NCBI GenBank assembly: GCA_002786025.1
Contig: NHNW01000040.1
Coordinates: 1 to 64,000 of the forward strand
Source: Zasmidium citrigriseum
Lineage: Eukaryota > Ascomycota > Dothideomycetes > Mycosphaerellales > Mycosphaerellaceae
Length of the DNA stretch: 64,000 bases
Direction: 5' to 3'
Below the pieces are notes generated by a model, which was not told the origin of the DNA, did not search any database, and was given only the letters and a program-made list of their open reading frames with translations. This document shows, in pieces, positions 11,368 through 22,957 of the stretch (positions are counted from its first letter, which is position 1; every line of letters begins with the position of its first letter). The position numbers and the translations under genes are program-made.

Positions 11368-13755
11368 ATGTCGACCGATGCCCTCGAGCAGCTTCAGTCG
11401 CCAGCGCAGATTGAGCTGCTAGATGCAATCGACAAACTCCGCCTGGAAGGATGCGGCAATGGCGAGCTGGACTTGCCTCAACTCATCGTCTGTGGCGATC
11501 AGTCTTCCGGCAAAAGCTCAGTGTTGGAGGCGATCTCTCGAGTACAGTTTCCTGCTTCCGATACGTTCTGCACCCGATTTGCATCTGAGCTGGTATTGCG
11601 GAAAGCTGCGAACTCGGACTTTTCCATCACCCTTGTTCCTTCTCCGGATCGACCTGAAGAAGAGAAACGATTCATCTCAGCATACACTCCACCTTCAGGC
11701 ATGACCGCGTTGGAAGACTTTCCGAAGGTCGTTCAGCTTGCCGGCGAGCACATCGATGAATTGCCAAAGAGTGGACAACGGAAGGCCGCTTTCCACACCG
11801 ACAAGCTTGTCGCTCACATCCGTGGACCTCACCTACCTCCTTTGACACTCGTCGATCTTCCGGGCTTGATACATACATCAGGTGAAATGCAAACGTCACG
11901 AGACATTGCCATCGTCCGAGAAATCCTCAACGAATACATGAGCGACAAGAGCAGCATCATCCTCGCCATACTTGCGGCTGACAACAACAAGGCAAATCAA
12001 GAGGTGCTCCAGCTCGCGAAGAATCATGACGAGGATGGAGCGCGAACGCTCGGCATCATTACCAAACCGGATAAGGTAGATGCAGGTTCGAACAATGAAG
12101 ATGAATGGATCAGACATGCACAGAATCGGGCATCACCACTGCGTTTGGGCTGGCATGTTTTGAAGAACAGATCTTTTGAACATAAAGACTCCACTCCCGA
12201 TGAACGCGATGCTCTGGAAACCAAGTTCTTCGGGACAAGCAACTGGGCTGTCGTACCCAAGGAATGCCGCGGTGTAGCATCCCTTCGAGTCCGCCTCAGT
12301 AACGTCCTCCTGCGATCTGTACGCGATTGCTTGCCGCGGATCTCGAGAGGCATCGAAGACAGCATACGCACTTCCAGGACCAATCTCGAGAAGCTTGGGC
12401 ATCCAAGATTGACTGCTGTTGAGCAGCAAAAGTATCTGACCGATATCAGCTTCAGACTTTTAGAGATTATCAAAGCCAGCGTCCAAGGTCGTTACAGTGG
12501 AGACTTTTACACAGCAGACGGAAAAGACCCCGAGGGAACCCGAAAGGTGCGATCTAGGATCCAGGATGCTCTCGACGACTTCGTCACAGAAATGGGAACT
12601 CGCGGACATCTGTTTCAAATCAAAGAAGATGAACCCCAGGCTACGCAATCATACAGAGCTCGGGCAATAGACCTTTCATTGATGGCACGCAGCACCTCAG
12701 AAGGTGCCAGAACACCCGTCGAGATATCGAGATCTTCGTTTCTCGAAAGCATTGCATTGTACATGAAGCAAAACCGTGGGTGCGAGCTTCCCGGGATTCT
12801 GAGTTCGGAGGTCGTCACATACCTGTTCCAACTCCAATCAAGCTCCTGGAAGAGTCTTGCTGAGGACTGCATCGACCGCTGCTGGACGCAAGTACGAGAC
12901 TTCTTTCGAGAGGGTCTCGAACATGTCGCGCCGACACATACAGCTGAGTCGATCATGGAGAATCTTGTCGCAGACCGTCTTGACGAAATCAGAAGCCGTC
13001 TTTTCGTCAAGCTGGGTGAGCTATTGCAGCCGTATAGAAGAGGTCATCTTGTTACTCTGAACAAGGGTCATTTTCTGGACTTATGCCAGTCTGCACCTCG
13101 CACGTCGAGGGCTGATGAAGATGGCAAAGAGGCCAGTGCCTGGTCTCGCGATGAGTCAAGCACCCAAGTGGCAGGCGCCTCACAAGCGCTGGCTTGTATG
13201 CAGGCTTATTATCACGTAAGTTCCGGTCATTCAGTCGAGATGCTTTCTTCCTGTACTGATCTGTCTAGATTGCCGGGCTTACCTTCATGGAAACTGTGGC
13301 TACCCTGGCCATCGAGAACTGCCTGGTGGAGGGATTACTGAATCTCTTCACTCCGATTACAGTGCCAGATCTCGACGGAGATATGCTGCGAACCCTTACT
13401 GCAGAGCCAGAACATGTTACCTTTGAACGGGTCAAGAACCAGAAGCGGCTGAGAATACTCGGCGATGTCCGCTCCACCATTCGAAAGCACGCAGGCCGCG
13501 GTGGTAAGCATTCTCTATCAATTCGGAATACGAGTCTACTAACCCATGAAATCAGATGCCGTTACAAGTGCAGACCGTGTAGGGACTCACTCGCATGATC
13601 TTGCCACCGGGGCACCTCATGTCGATTTGTCCGCCAAAACTGGAACGACGACAAGAGGTCCTGAGATGGACGACCTTGAAAGCTCAAAAAGCCCTCGACC
13701 ATACGGCTTCCCTCCAGCAAACGTTGTTACACCTCCACAAACACCACCCCGATGA
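11368..13755 (+). CDS. Dynamin-family large GTPase
   Basis: A self-assembling GTPase that remodels or tubulates membranes; the target membrane is unknown. GTPase motifs are G1 GDQSSGKSS (residues 43-51), G3 DLPGL (about 161) and G4 TKPD (about 232). A dynamin stalk follows, and a GTPase-effector segment near the C-terminus reads YYHIAG...IENCLVEGL. Three exons are inferred, with introns 13216-13268 and 13504-13555 in phase, giving about 760 residues. The ATG at 11368 (MSTDALEQ) is preferred over the in-frame ATG at 11272, whose extra 32 residues look like translated leader. A Pro- and Ser-rich tail ends the protein. It lacks a visible PH or proline-rich domain and resembles the fungal Mx-like or Vps1-related group rather than classical dynamin. 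Confidence 0.9.
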
Positions 13756-14373
13756 TTCAAATTCGAAAATCATACCGCAGCCAGCCTTGTCAATGATACT
13801 CTCTCATGGATCTCATAAACCCGGCGGGAAGAGACCCAGCAGGGCCTTGGTCCAGTGAGTATGCAGCAATCAGGATGCGAGTTAGGAGTTAATGACAAGT
13901 ACTTTGTGATGAGCAATGACTCGATAGTTCAACTTTGAAGATGCAGGGCGTTTAACGAAGCACTCCGAATCATTCCGTTTTGTCCACTCGTAAGTACAGG
14001 GGACGGTGCCCGCGCGTGACTTTGTACACAAAAGATGTACCTTCCCCGCCGTCCAGATTGCTTACGGTACGATTGACTTCGCAGACTCTGTCAAGGAACA
14101 GACATGGATGAGCTCGCCAGATCCAGCAAGTCTTCGGTGCAAGACCCGACTCACGCCACGTTGAGGATCTTACCACTCTTCTTACATTGGAAAACTGCTT
14201 CCATCGTCCTTCCACCATCGCATCTCTTGCGACAATTTTCAAGATTTCGTCAAACATCAGTAACTGACTTCTCCTCTCAGCTACCTCTTCTCCTAGGGAA
14301 TCTGATCTTGTTCATAGCCATCGAGAAGCTCGAACGAACGGGCCATTCAGCAGATACGGGCCGTTCAGCAGAT
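13756..14373. other. Intergenic DNA and possible leader of the CmcJ-like gene
   Basis: No independent gene is seen. The frame of the next gene stays open upstream to an ATG at 14104, so part of this stretch may be translated or may be its 5' leader. Confidence 0.35.
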
Positions 14374-15476
14374 ATGGAAGAAGCACCAAAGTCCTCAAAA
14401 ATCTACGGCACTGTGCGATTCATCGACCCGGATCTTTCGGTTCCCGCATACGACAGAGCCATCTTCGCGGGGCCAGCCGCAAAATATGCCAAAGATCAAG
14501 AAGTAGAGCTGCACGATCTCCGCACCTCGAAAGACGTGGCCAAGGGCTTCAAGGGATTGGATGTACAGGGCTTCACATACGTCAACCACAAGTTCTCGCT
14601 GGACGCAGACGAGATGCTCGAGGGAAGCAATGCCGAAGACGTCTATGCCAAAGAGGTCCTAGATATGATGCTCAATCTTACAGGAGCCTCGCGAGGCATC
14701 ATTCATAACATTACTTTCCGGAGAGCACTGGCGAAGCGACAAGCTGATCTGTATAATGTCAATCGTCGTGGAGCCGCAATCGATCAAGCGATCGCTAAGC
14801 TACCGAAAGATCGAGTACTTGGTGAGTCGAAGCGACATGGATGATAGCCCTCACGCTAACCAAAGCTGAGAAGTCAACGGAAGGGGCGACTATAGTGACG
14901 AGCCAGCACGGCATGCTCACTGTGACCAGACACTGGATTCTCTGCGAGACACTCTTCAGATGTGTCGAAAGGATATCTATGAAGCGGGCAAACCGTCCCT
15001 TGATGCGGAAGATATGAGAGCCAAGGGAGCGATTGTCAAAGTACCAAGATATGCCGCCTATAGCGTTTGGGTGAGCTTTGTAATCTCTATGCTATCTCCA
15101 AATGCTGACTATTATAAAGCGTCCCCTGAAGACGGTAAAGCGCGACCCAATCGCCGTGCTCGATTACCGGAGCATCGACAAGTCGGACTTGACCATTACT
15201 GATTTCCGAGTGCCAAGTGAGCTCACCGAAGAGGGCGATTACGTGGCGAGGGCCTGGCTACACACTCCTCCAAAGAATCCCGAAGCTCTGAAGTTCTACA
15301 TTATGCCAGAGCAGAAGCCGGACGAAGTGTGTATCATCAAGTTTGCCGACTCAGCATCTGCAGAAGACGAGAGCATTGCGGCAGCATGCATCCACTGCTC
15401 GCCAGCTATTCCCGGTACAGAGAACGAGCCGGTCAGGGAGAGTGTGGAGACGAGAGTCTACTGTTTCTGGGACTAA
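14374..15476 (+). CDS. CmcJ/AsaB-like (GA4 desaturase family) putative hydroxylase or desaturase
   Basis: Fungal family related to CmcJ, AsaB and GA4 desaturase, often found near secondary-metabolite genes; chemistry is usually assumed, not shown. Three exons are inferred with introns 14822-14870 and 15071-15119, giving about 334 residues. Visible family features are YVNHKFSLDADEML in the N-terminal half, HAHCDQT in the middle, then DPIAVLDYRS and YIMPEQKPDEVCIIKFADS. The C-terminus has the usual PVRESVETRVYCFW ending. HAHCDQT occupies the place of the family's HxD-type motif. An in-frame ATG at 14104 could extend the N-terminus by 90 residues, but homologs usually begin near the chosen site. 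It ends 44 bases from the stop of the convergent P-loop kinase gene. Confidence 0.85.
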
Positions 15477-15520
15477 GAATTTCTATTTGACGTTGGATAG
15501 GCAGATTGTACGGTCAATTC

Positions 15521-16157
15521 CTACTCAGCATACTCGACAACAATCTCACCCTCTCCCTTAGGATGCTCAAAGCCTTCCACATACATCTTGAACAAGTCCT
15601 CCGAGATCTCGAGGGCACAATTGGCATCCACGCCCTTCTTCCTTCGCTCGCCGATCCTCCGCCAAAGTACTGCCTCGTCTACTACTATATGCACCAAGAC
15701 CCACCTTGCACCGTGCTTTTCAACAATGGATTTGAGTTGGTCACGGTCTTCCTTGGCGTAAAAGGCTCGATCGAGTACCACGTCAGCTTTGTCCTCTGAG
15801 AGCAATCGATGTAGCTCTTGGAGGTAGATTCCAGCAGCCTCGTCGGAGTATTCCTTGTGTTTGCTTGGGTCGTAGTCGATGTTGTAGATGCCGTGTTTGG
15901 AAGCAATGATCTCGTCGATTGAGAGACGTTGGTAGTGTGGGTGTGTTTTCATGACTTCTTTTGAGAGGGTCGTCTTGCCAGCACCTGTGGTATTTGTCAA
16001 TGAGATAAGTCTCCGAAACGTTGCTGTGCAAGTTACCTGCAATACCGCAAGTCATGAGCACTACTGGTCTTTGATCCTGCTCTGTCCGTCGAAGCCGTTT
16101 GGACAGCTTGCGGACTACTTCCTTCGGATCATTGCTCCTGATTGCCGTGTCTTCCAT
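15521..16157 (-). CDS. P-loop ATP-dependent kinase-like protein (AAA_33 / zeta-like fold)
   Basis: A small NTP-binding protein of about 194 residues in two exons (intron 15985-16036). The Walker A motif GIAGAGKTT (residues 38-46) is split by the intron and restored on splicing. SIDEIIA follows, and then VVLDRAFYAKEDR, which matches the DxxF..R lid region of AAA_33 kinases. These kinases phosphorylate small hydroxyl-bearing substrates; the substrate here is unknown. A relation to zeta-type kinases is structural only and nothing suggests a toxin. It is tail-to-tail with the CmcJ-like gene. Confidence 0.85.
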
Positions 16158-16392
16158 GATCCAGTCCTGAAGTGTTGCAACAGAGATGTTGCTCAGGGAT
16201 GTCGATGCTCTGTGTGCTACCAGCTGGGCATCTTGTGGTACACGGGATGAGTCATCTTACGAGTGACGCATGAAAGGTACTTGTTGTCTGGGAACACGAT
16301 GTGAGAAGTGATGATTCCTTCCATACCACCTGAAAATAAACAGCATTTGCTATACGTACAATAAGCCTACCAGCATCTGTCCACTTGTGGGT

Positions 16393-18284
16393 TCACACGA
16401 CCACACCAGAAACCTGCTGATCCATTTTGCGAACGTCGACATCCTCCCAAAACATCGGCATGATCAATGTGATGACATTCAGACACGACGATGCAATCAG
16501 CATCAACTTCTGAGTATCACCATAGGCATGGTTGATTCCAGTCCTTGCTGGAGATCCGACCGCATAGCCCGACTGAACATTGATATCCGCATAGATCTTC
16601 GCCAGATCCTTCTGAGCATCGGCAGGCAGGTACTTCATAAGCTTAGATGGAAAGATGCCAGTCCACATGGCTGCAGCTACGGTGGAGCCGATCGAACCAC
16701 CGATGAGGGCTACCATGCCTTCCGTTGCCAAAAGAGCTGGAATATCCTGTCGTTTCGAGACGGCCTGAACGGTCATTTGCTCGCAGAGGACCAGAGTACC
16801 GCCGCCAAGGGCAATGAAGATCTGGCAGAGGACAATCAATCCCACCGGGCTGCTCGGCTGACGAAACGGAATCATCAAGGCATTACCCAGAAGGGTGATG
16901 GGTGCGCCAAAGAGGACGGCCTGCCACTTGATTCGTCCCCAGTATCTGAACATGATTCCAACGATGACGGCCCAGAATGTGCTGCCAATTGTGTAGATGT
17001 TCGTGATGTATGTTGCATCCTGGACAGAAAGGTCGAACACGACGATCAGGAAGGAGTAAAAATAGTTGTCCCAGACGTACCAAGCCGTGTATAAGGAGCC
17101 GACCATTGCGAATGTGAAGAAGACGGTCCGATTTTTGAGTAGCGGCCACGGAACGAAGGTGACTGGTGCCAGAAATTTCTCGTAGAGCGCGAACGCAATG
17201 ATCAGCAGCCCACCAAAGATGATCAGGCATATGATTAGGGGCGAACGCCATTGTTCGGGCTGGTAAGAGTAGAGACTGAACGGCAGAAGGAACAGAGCCA
17301 GTCCAGCAGAGAGCAGCAGAAGGCCGATGATATCGAACTCCCGGCCGTAGTAGACGATCGATTCCTTCCACGTGCGGTTGCCTTTAGGCTGAGAGATCAA
17401 GCCAGCCTTCTTGGCTTGAACGTGATAGTACCAGAAAAGTCCGAATAGGGGCTATGCACATTGTGTTAGCACATCACGTCCCGCATGTCAGCCATTCAGC
17501 ATCCACATACGGCGCAGAAGATAGGGTAGAGGATTGCCCAGATGCCAAAGCCCCAGCGAAATCCAATTCCGCCAGGAGCGACAATATGCCCTGCTGCTGG
17601 ACCATAGGCCCACACCGTCGCAAGATAAGGCGTTGCGGAGAATGCAAACATCAGCCCACGGTTTCTGAGCGTAGACGTATCGACAATGAAGATGTTCATG
17701 ACGAAGCTAATCATGTTGTAGCCGCAAGTGTAGAAGACTTGTGCTGCCGCGTATGTTTTCACATCCTGACACGCAGCCATCATGATAAGGCCAACGGTCA
17801 GGAATCCAATCCCGAGGCCGAAGCATTGAGTACGGCCCCAGATGTCGATGAGCTTGGAGAATGGCAGCTTGATGATGCCGCCGATGAGGGAGGACACGAT
17901 GGATGTTGTAGCCGTCAATGAGTGATACTGGAATGCACTCGTCACGTAGGGTGTCAGCGTCGAAGTTATTCCACTGGAGAAAGCGTGCTGCGCGGAAAGG
18001 CTCGATTAGCCAAGACATCACTGCTAAATGCCGACGTTGCTCACCATGAAGTTAATGACCCATATCAAGATGTACGCCGCCACCAGATGCTTCCAGCTCC
18101 AGAGTTGTGTAATTGCATTGGCCTCCTTCACACCGCCTTGAAGGTGGTCACTCTGGTCATCGGATGTAACTTGCTGGGTAGACTCTTCGGCGGGCGTCTT
18201 CTCATCGAATCGACTGTTGACTGGTGGCATCGATTCGGCTACCGGGGTCTCTTGTTGAGGCTTGAAGCGGGAGAAGATAGCCAT
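16393..18284 (-). CDS. MFS siderophore-iron transporter (SIT/ARN family)
   Basis: Predicted plasma-membrane proton symporter that imports ferric siderophores. About 591 residues in three exons (introns 17988-18044 and 17452-17510). An 80-residue polar, cytosolic N-terminus is followed by a multi-pass MFS body. The sequence across intron 1 (SSGITSTLTPYVTSAFQYHSL) matches the first loop of fungal SIT proteins. LIDIWGRTQ gives the MFS loop signature, and a C-terminal NHAYGDTQ follows. A consensus iron-GATA site lies about 250 bases upstream (see separate entry), consistent with repression when iron is plentiful. No siderophore synthetase gene is in the window, so uptake of another organism's siderophores is possible. 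Confidence 0.92.
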
Positions 18285-18535
18285 ATTGACGGTCCCTCAG
18301 GTGGAAGCTGAAAGAAAGGGGAGCTGCCGTTATCAAATGAAAAGACATGCTGGTACTTATGTTCCGTCCCAGTTCTTCCCGCCCTATCGTCCGAACGAGA
18401 AAACACTGGGGTGTAGATCCTTCGCGTTCCACGACTCTGGCCAGAATGGAAAGCTCTAACTGCATTGACAGCGAGGTCCGTCTCCCTGGCGCCATGGTAC
18501 CAGTGGTGTGTCGAGAGCTATGACTGGCGGCAAAA

Positions 18536-18557
18536 ATCTGATAATCTAATCAGATCC
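18536..18557. promoter_or_regulatory. Iron-regulatory GATA factor site (SreA/Sre1/Urbs1 type) plus a partial second copy
   Basis: ATCTGATAA at 18536-18544 matches the ATCWGATAA consensus bound by fungal iron-sensing GATA repressors. Just downstream, ATCAGATCC at 18549-18557 matches seven of nine positions. The pair lies about 250 bases upstream of the siderophore-transporter ATG, the place such sites occupy in known iron-repressed genes. Binding is inferred from sequence only. Confidence 0.65.
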
Positions 18558-19460
18558 TGATGCATTGTTGGCCTACGCCTCCGTCGAATCAACGTCGATG
18601 GTCATTTGCCGATGTTGCGCCAACGGGTAAAGAACAAATCTTGGCATCGCTGTGGTGTGTTGCTTCCCTGCTCCGATGGCGGCCTCATGCGTTTGGCAAG
18701 CGACGTTACATCCTCTTGCCCTCAACTACAGAACTTTCATGTGATCGCTATGGTGCGTGAGAATCCCATACCCTTTGCGGTATGGCATGGCGCACATCCG
18801 AAAACTCCAGGAGCGTTCTTCCTCGGTATTTCTGGAGACTGAAGATGGCAGGAGCCTGTCAAAAATTTGCTACTGTTTCCACTTCGTGACAACTCTTGAG
18901 AAACGCGATCCGGGCGACCGATATGTAATGTCCAGCGAAACTTGGGTCTTCGTATTCCTGGTCTTCCATGTCAGCAAGGCAAAGGTGAGGAGTCGATTCG
19001 AAATGCTCAAATTAAAACAGGAAACCTTCATCCAGCGTCGCTTGCCTCATGCGTTTGAAATCTGACACCACAGACCAGTGGTCGCAGTGAATCTCGGCGG
19101 CAAGTCAAGCAGAGGCCACCGAGAGCTTTCAAAGTTGGAAGGCGATGTTTTGGTGGCTGAGGATGGATAAAGTGGAAAGGAGATGACATCGAAGAGAGAG
19201 AAAGTCAATGCTCGGACCAGCCACCAAATTGTTCACGTGATCAACTTCTCAGCCGTGGCGCGGAAGGATTCGAGGAAGACCTCCTCTCGTACGTGGCCAT
19301 CGCTCAGCATCAGCTTACGACGAGGCAAGTGAGCCTTGGCTAACGAGATGGGCTTCTTCACGTCTTGTTACCAGTCTTGTGGAATACTCACAACCCAGAA
19401 GGAAACGTCAAGAAGCAGTGACTGAAACAGTCGCCGGGAAAGGAGCTGAACGGAGTCATC
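18558..19460. other. Intergenic DNA
   Basis: No gene could be supported. Several short overlapping frames occur on the plus strand, but none has a domain, signal peptide or consistent splice sites. Confidence 0.4.
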
Positions 19461-20018
19461 ATGGAAGTCGCAGACTGCTTCAGCTCACCAAGGCATCCGC
19501 CTTCGTTCCACAAAGAGAGTCACATACCAAATTTGTGCCATGGCCCCGATAGCAGTGCAGATGAACCGGGTACTCCAGCAAGCTCCAGCCAAAACGAGAT
19601 GCCAGAAGAGCAACGAGATCTCGAGCGATGGACTACAGACATCGTAAACGCCATGACGGCCTGCGACTTCAAACACCCAGTACTCGACCGCCTAGTCCCC
19701 GAGTTCAAATCCGATCGTGAGACCATCGAAGGCGTTGACTGTCAGCCGACATGCAAGGCCCAATACTTCTCCAAACACAAGCTGTGGAAAGTCAATGTCC
19801 CTACTCGTACTATGACGATACTACAAGTAGTGTCTGACTACAACGAGGCTAAAGGCAAGGCGGAGGTCTGGGTGTGGTTGAACATTACGGGTTGGGGCTC
19901 CGCAAGGATGTGTGCTGAGAGTGTCAGCTGTTTCAAATGGAAGCGAAGTCAAGATGTTTGGTGGTGTCATCAGCATACTGGACTGCGTGGTGTGCCGCCG
20001 CTTCAGGCTTCCTACTAG
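19461..20018 (+). CDS. Hypothetical protein, possibly SnoaL-like
   Basis: An uninterrupted frame of 185 residues. From about residue 47 (MPEEQRDLERW) it looks like a compact globular domain. It has an alpha-helical start (DIVNAMTACDF), then alternating beta segments (MTILQVVSDYNEAKGKAEVWVWLNIT) and an ending FKWKRSQDVWWCHQHTGLRG. This layout resembles small fungal SnoaL-like (NTF2-fold) proteins. The second methionine at 19599 may be the true start, since the first 46 residues are Ser-, Pro- and His-rich. Function and family are uncertain. Confidence 0.5.
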   Translation: MEVADCFSSPRHPPSFHKESHIPNLCHGPDSSADEPGTPASSSQNEMPEEQRDLERWTTDIVNAMTACDFKHPVLDRLVPEFKSDRETIEGVDCQPTCKAQYFSKHKLWKVNVPTRTMTILQVVSDYNEAKGKAEVWVWLNITGWGSARMCAESVSCFKWKRSQDVWWCHQHTGLRGVPPLQASY

Positions 20019-20727
20019 AAAAGTTGGAATCAACTTTCCAAATTCTCTCGGCGGTCACTTGAAATCACGATCGAAATGCCAACATTCATGGACGTCTCCC
20101 AGATCGATAAGCCAAAAATTTCGAATTGAACCATCGAGGATCGATGAGTTCGAAGCGGAACAGATCTCAGATGATCATAACTCAAGCAACGATCACTCGC
20201 GAATCCAAATCCAGGAGCAAAAAGGAACGCCCTCCTGGTCAATGTTTTTGTGCGCCGATGTTGCTGCCAACACATCTCCTCTAGGTCTTCTTGTCTGCAG
20301 ATCACCCCAGTCTCCTCTTGCTGGTTTTTTCGTGTTGCATGTTGCGAAGCCGTTTTCATGAGCATGTGTCTTATCACAGGGTCTTACGCTGTACCATTGC
20401 GCCATGTTCATTCAGTTATGAGCCCGGTGACTTGTTGGACGGGTCGTTCCTTGCTTAGCAGCAAATTCTGTTCGGAGTTATACGTTGTCTGACACGTCCG
20501 ATGAGCTACCGATTGCCATGCTCCTTGGGATCCTTGAGCGCTGCCGAAGTCATCACGAAGTTAAGTTGATTCACAAAAGAGAAGGCTGATAGCTTTAGCA
20601 ATTGGATCTATTGAGAGGCATGTGTTACCTGCAGTCTACATTGAGTTGAAATTGGGCTGAGATTAGGCTGTGACTCTATCAACACAAATCTCCAGCTTCA
20701 CAGCGGCTTGCATCACACTGATCGTAT
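20019..20727. other. Intergenic DNA
   Basis: Short antisense and sense frames only. Nothing recognisable lies between the SnoaL-like candidate and the 3' end of the alpha/beta hydrolase gene. Confidence 0.4.
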
Positions 20728-22022
20728 TCAAAGTTTCGCAAGCCTGCTCATGATCTCTTCATTGACCTTATAATGATCAATGGCAGATGACATCTTCCGC
20801 TCATCCATCTTCCTGAGCCAAGCCTCTTGGATCATCTTCGACCACTCAGCAGCGGCTTTCGCCAGCTCCTTAGGCTTTTCGAACGGGATGTGATGGTGTG
20901 CGCCAGGAATTGTTGCTTCCGTGACCTGCCCCTTTGCTTTGCCTCCTGACCCACCATGGCCTGTGCCGAGAACATCGGCAATATATTCTCGGTTGGAGAA
21001 GCGTTTCTTGCCAAACAGCTCGGACTCCTCGCCCCACACGAGTAAGACGGGCGGGTATACATAAAACAGAGAGGGCCATGTGTGTATTGCTTCGGGACGT
21101 CCAAAGCCAGGTATTGGATTCACATGCTCGTCCGGTATGTCGTCTCCTGGATTTGAAGGGAATCCGTGCAACTTTGGCCGAGGATGCACCCATATCGACG
21201 TGGTGATGGACCTGGGTGTTGTGAGTGTCACAGCGTTGGCTGGAACGTCGCCCTCACTTGCTGATTGGAATCTCTCGGGCACAGAACCGACATCTATGAG
21301 GTCATGCCGGACGATTTTGTCGACTACTCGCGGATCGTAAGTTCGATAGAGTGGGCTCTTGGCGAACGCTTTGCGTGCTTCTTCCCGTGATGGCCACGTC
21401 TCTCGACGCTTAGCGACCAGAGCCGCAGGATACATCTTGTCACTTGTCGGCCATTTGAGATCCTTTCGTGGACCGTACGCTGGCTCGGTGAGAATCAAGC
21501 CCGTGAACAGTCTCGGATGCCAGGTTGATAGGATTGTGAGAAGAGTTCCGCCCAGCGAATGGCCGATGCCTATGATTGGGGGAGGCATGAGCTCTTGGAA
21601 GTAGTTGATCGTATGTAAGATGTCGCGAGGAATGTCAAACCAGTTTGGCTCATCACCAATTGTGTGATGATTAAGCAGGAATGACTCTCCATAGGTGGCG
21701 GGATCGATAGTCCAGATGCTGCGAATCGCTGGGGAAAACTGCGCAAGAAGATCGTCGAAGAAGGGTTCGAAGGTCTCTTTGGAATTGTCGATTCCGCCTG
21801 CCATCACGAACGTGACATCGCCTCGGCTGGCATTTTCATGGCGTTTTGGTGTGTGTTGGTTTACTGCGAGCCGTAACGTGGCCGTGGCTTCGTCTCTTTC
21901 TCCCCGCTCGAATCTGCTCTTGATTAGCCATTCTGATTGTTGAGTTGCTTATACGTTACAAACCCTCGGATGTGAGAGGCGGGAATGGTATGCGTGGTGA
22001 CCTCCCAAAGATGGCTGGACAT
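20728..22022 (-). CDS. Alpha/beta hydrolase fold protein
   Basis: About 415 residues in two exons. The nucleophile elbow is GHSLGG (Ser near residue 140) and the catalytic His is likely in GAHHHIPFEKP near the C-terminus. The first exon (MSSHLWEVTTHTIPASHIR) matches the usual N-terminus of this fungal family. It is joined by a short intron to LRLAVNQHTPK and GDVTFVMAGG. The intron boundary is not certain. GT at 21963 with AG at 21917 (47 bases) keeps phase. GT at 21959 with AG at 21919 (41 bases) also does. Without splicing the frame is stopped. Substrate unknown; it is probably an esterase or hydrolase, and no neighbours help. Confidence 0.85.
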
Positions 22023-22957
22023 TTTGGCCGATTCACTGCTTGAAGATCAATACCTGTGCGTCCAAAGCTCGACGCTGGCTTTGAGGCAAGTGGACAAGGG
22101 GAAGGGAAAAGGAGGGCGGTCGTTGCAAAGATAGTTAACTTCGTGCGTGGCGCGAACTTCTTCTCATAAAGATTGAGCGTGATCTGCGATTCGAATATTC
22201 AAAAATCGCGCCCCGTTCCTACTTCCAGATCAGGCTTGAATCGGCCTACTTCAGCCGCATGGGATTGCGGGCATGTGGGAGCGAGCATTAGACCTTCTTG
22301 TCCATGGCTGTGAGCGCGTTGAGCGCACCGATCGTAGATTGCTACCACATGGTTCTGCTGGCAGTATGGTCGCAGCGGTACCACTACTCGTATTCGCATG
22401 TGTCGGTCATCGTAGCTATTGCTCTTTGTGGAGAAGGTTGTTTTCCTCGTTGTCGTACAACAGGAGAAGGTGGTGTGTTGGGGCGCGATTGGCTAAGCTG
22501 CCGACTTCCTGAGTCTGTGCACTAGCGCCCGATGTGTCATCCCTTGGCGAACTCTAATCAAGTGAAGAATGCTCTGTCCCGAAGTACATGCGTTAGCCGC
22601 GGCAGCAGCCGTGCCAATGAATTCGAATCACGCTTCCTACTTTCTCCAACTCGACCCTACCGTCTCTTCAACCATCTTGAGCCTTCACGCATCGTCACCA
22701 TCAACTTTTAGCAGCACTGAGATGCTACGCGATCTCCACCATTCTGGATCTGGACGCATCAACGTCACATTTGTCCGTGGCGAACAATCTGAATTCTAGA
22801 GAGAAGACTCTGACGCTGACATTGTTGCTCTCTTCTGACTCCGTGAAAGCGTCTCTGGGATTTGGACACTCTTGAGCCGCCAGACGCTAGGACAAGACAA
22901 TTGAGAATATAAGTTGCGGAAGAAGTCGAAAGATAACGTTCGCCACAAGGGGAGTTT
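22023..22957. other. Intergenic DNA
   Basis: Ordinary composition with small frames only, including a 76-codon plus-strand frame at 22569-22799 that shows no domain. I see no gene. Confidence 0.4.

Noticed and set aside
12080..12100. A tRNA T-loop-like GGTTCGAAC string
   Set aside because: It lies inside the dynamin-family coding exon and no cloverleaf can be formed around it.
15521..16157. A zeta-toxin gene
   Set aside because: Only the general P-loop kinase fold is shared; no antitoxin partner or toxin-specific feature is visible.
16387..17094. Plus-strand open frame of 235 codons
   Set aside because: Antisense to the third exon of the siderophore transporter.
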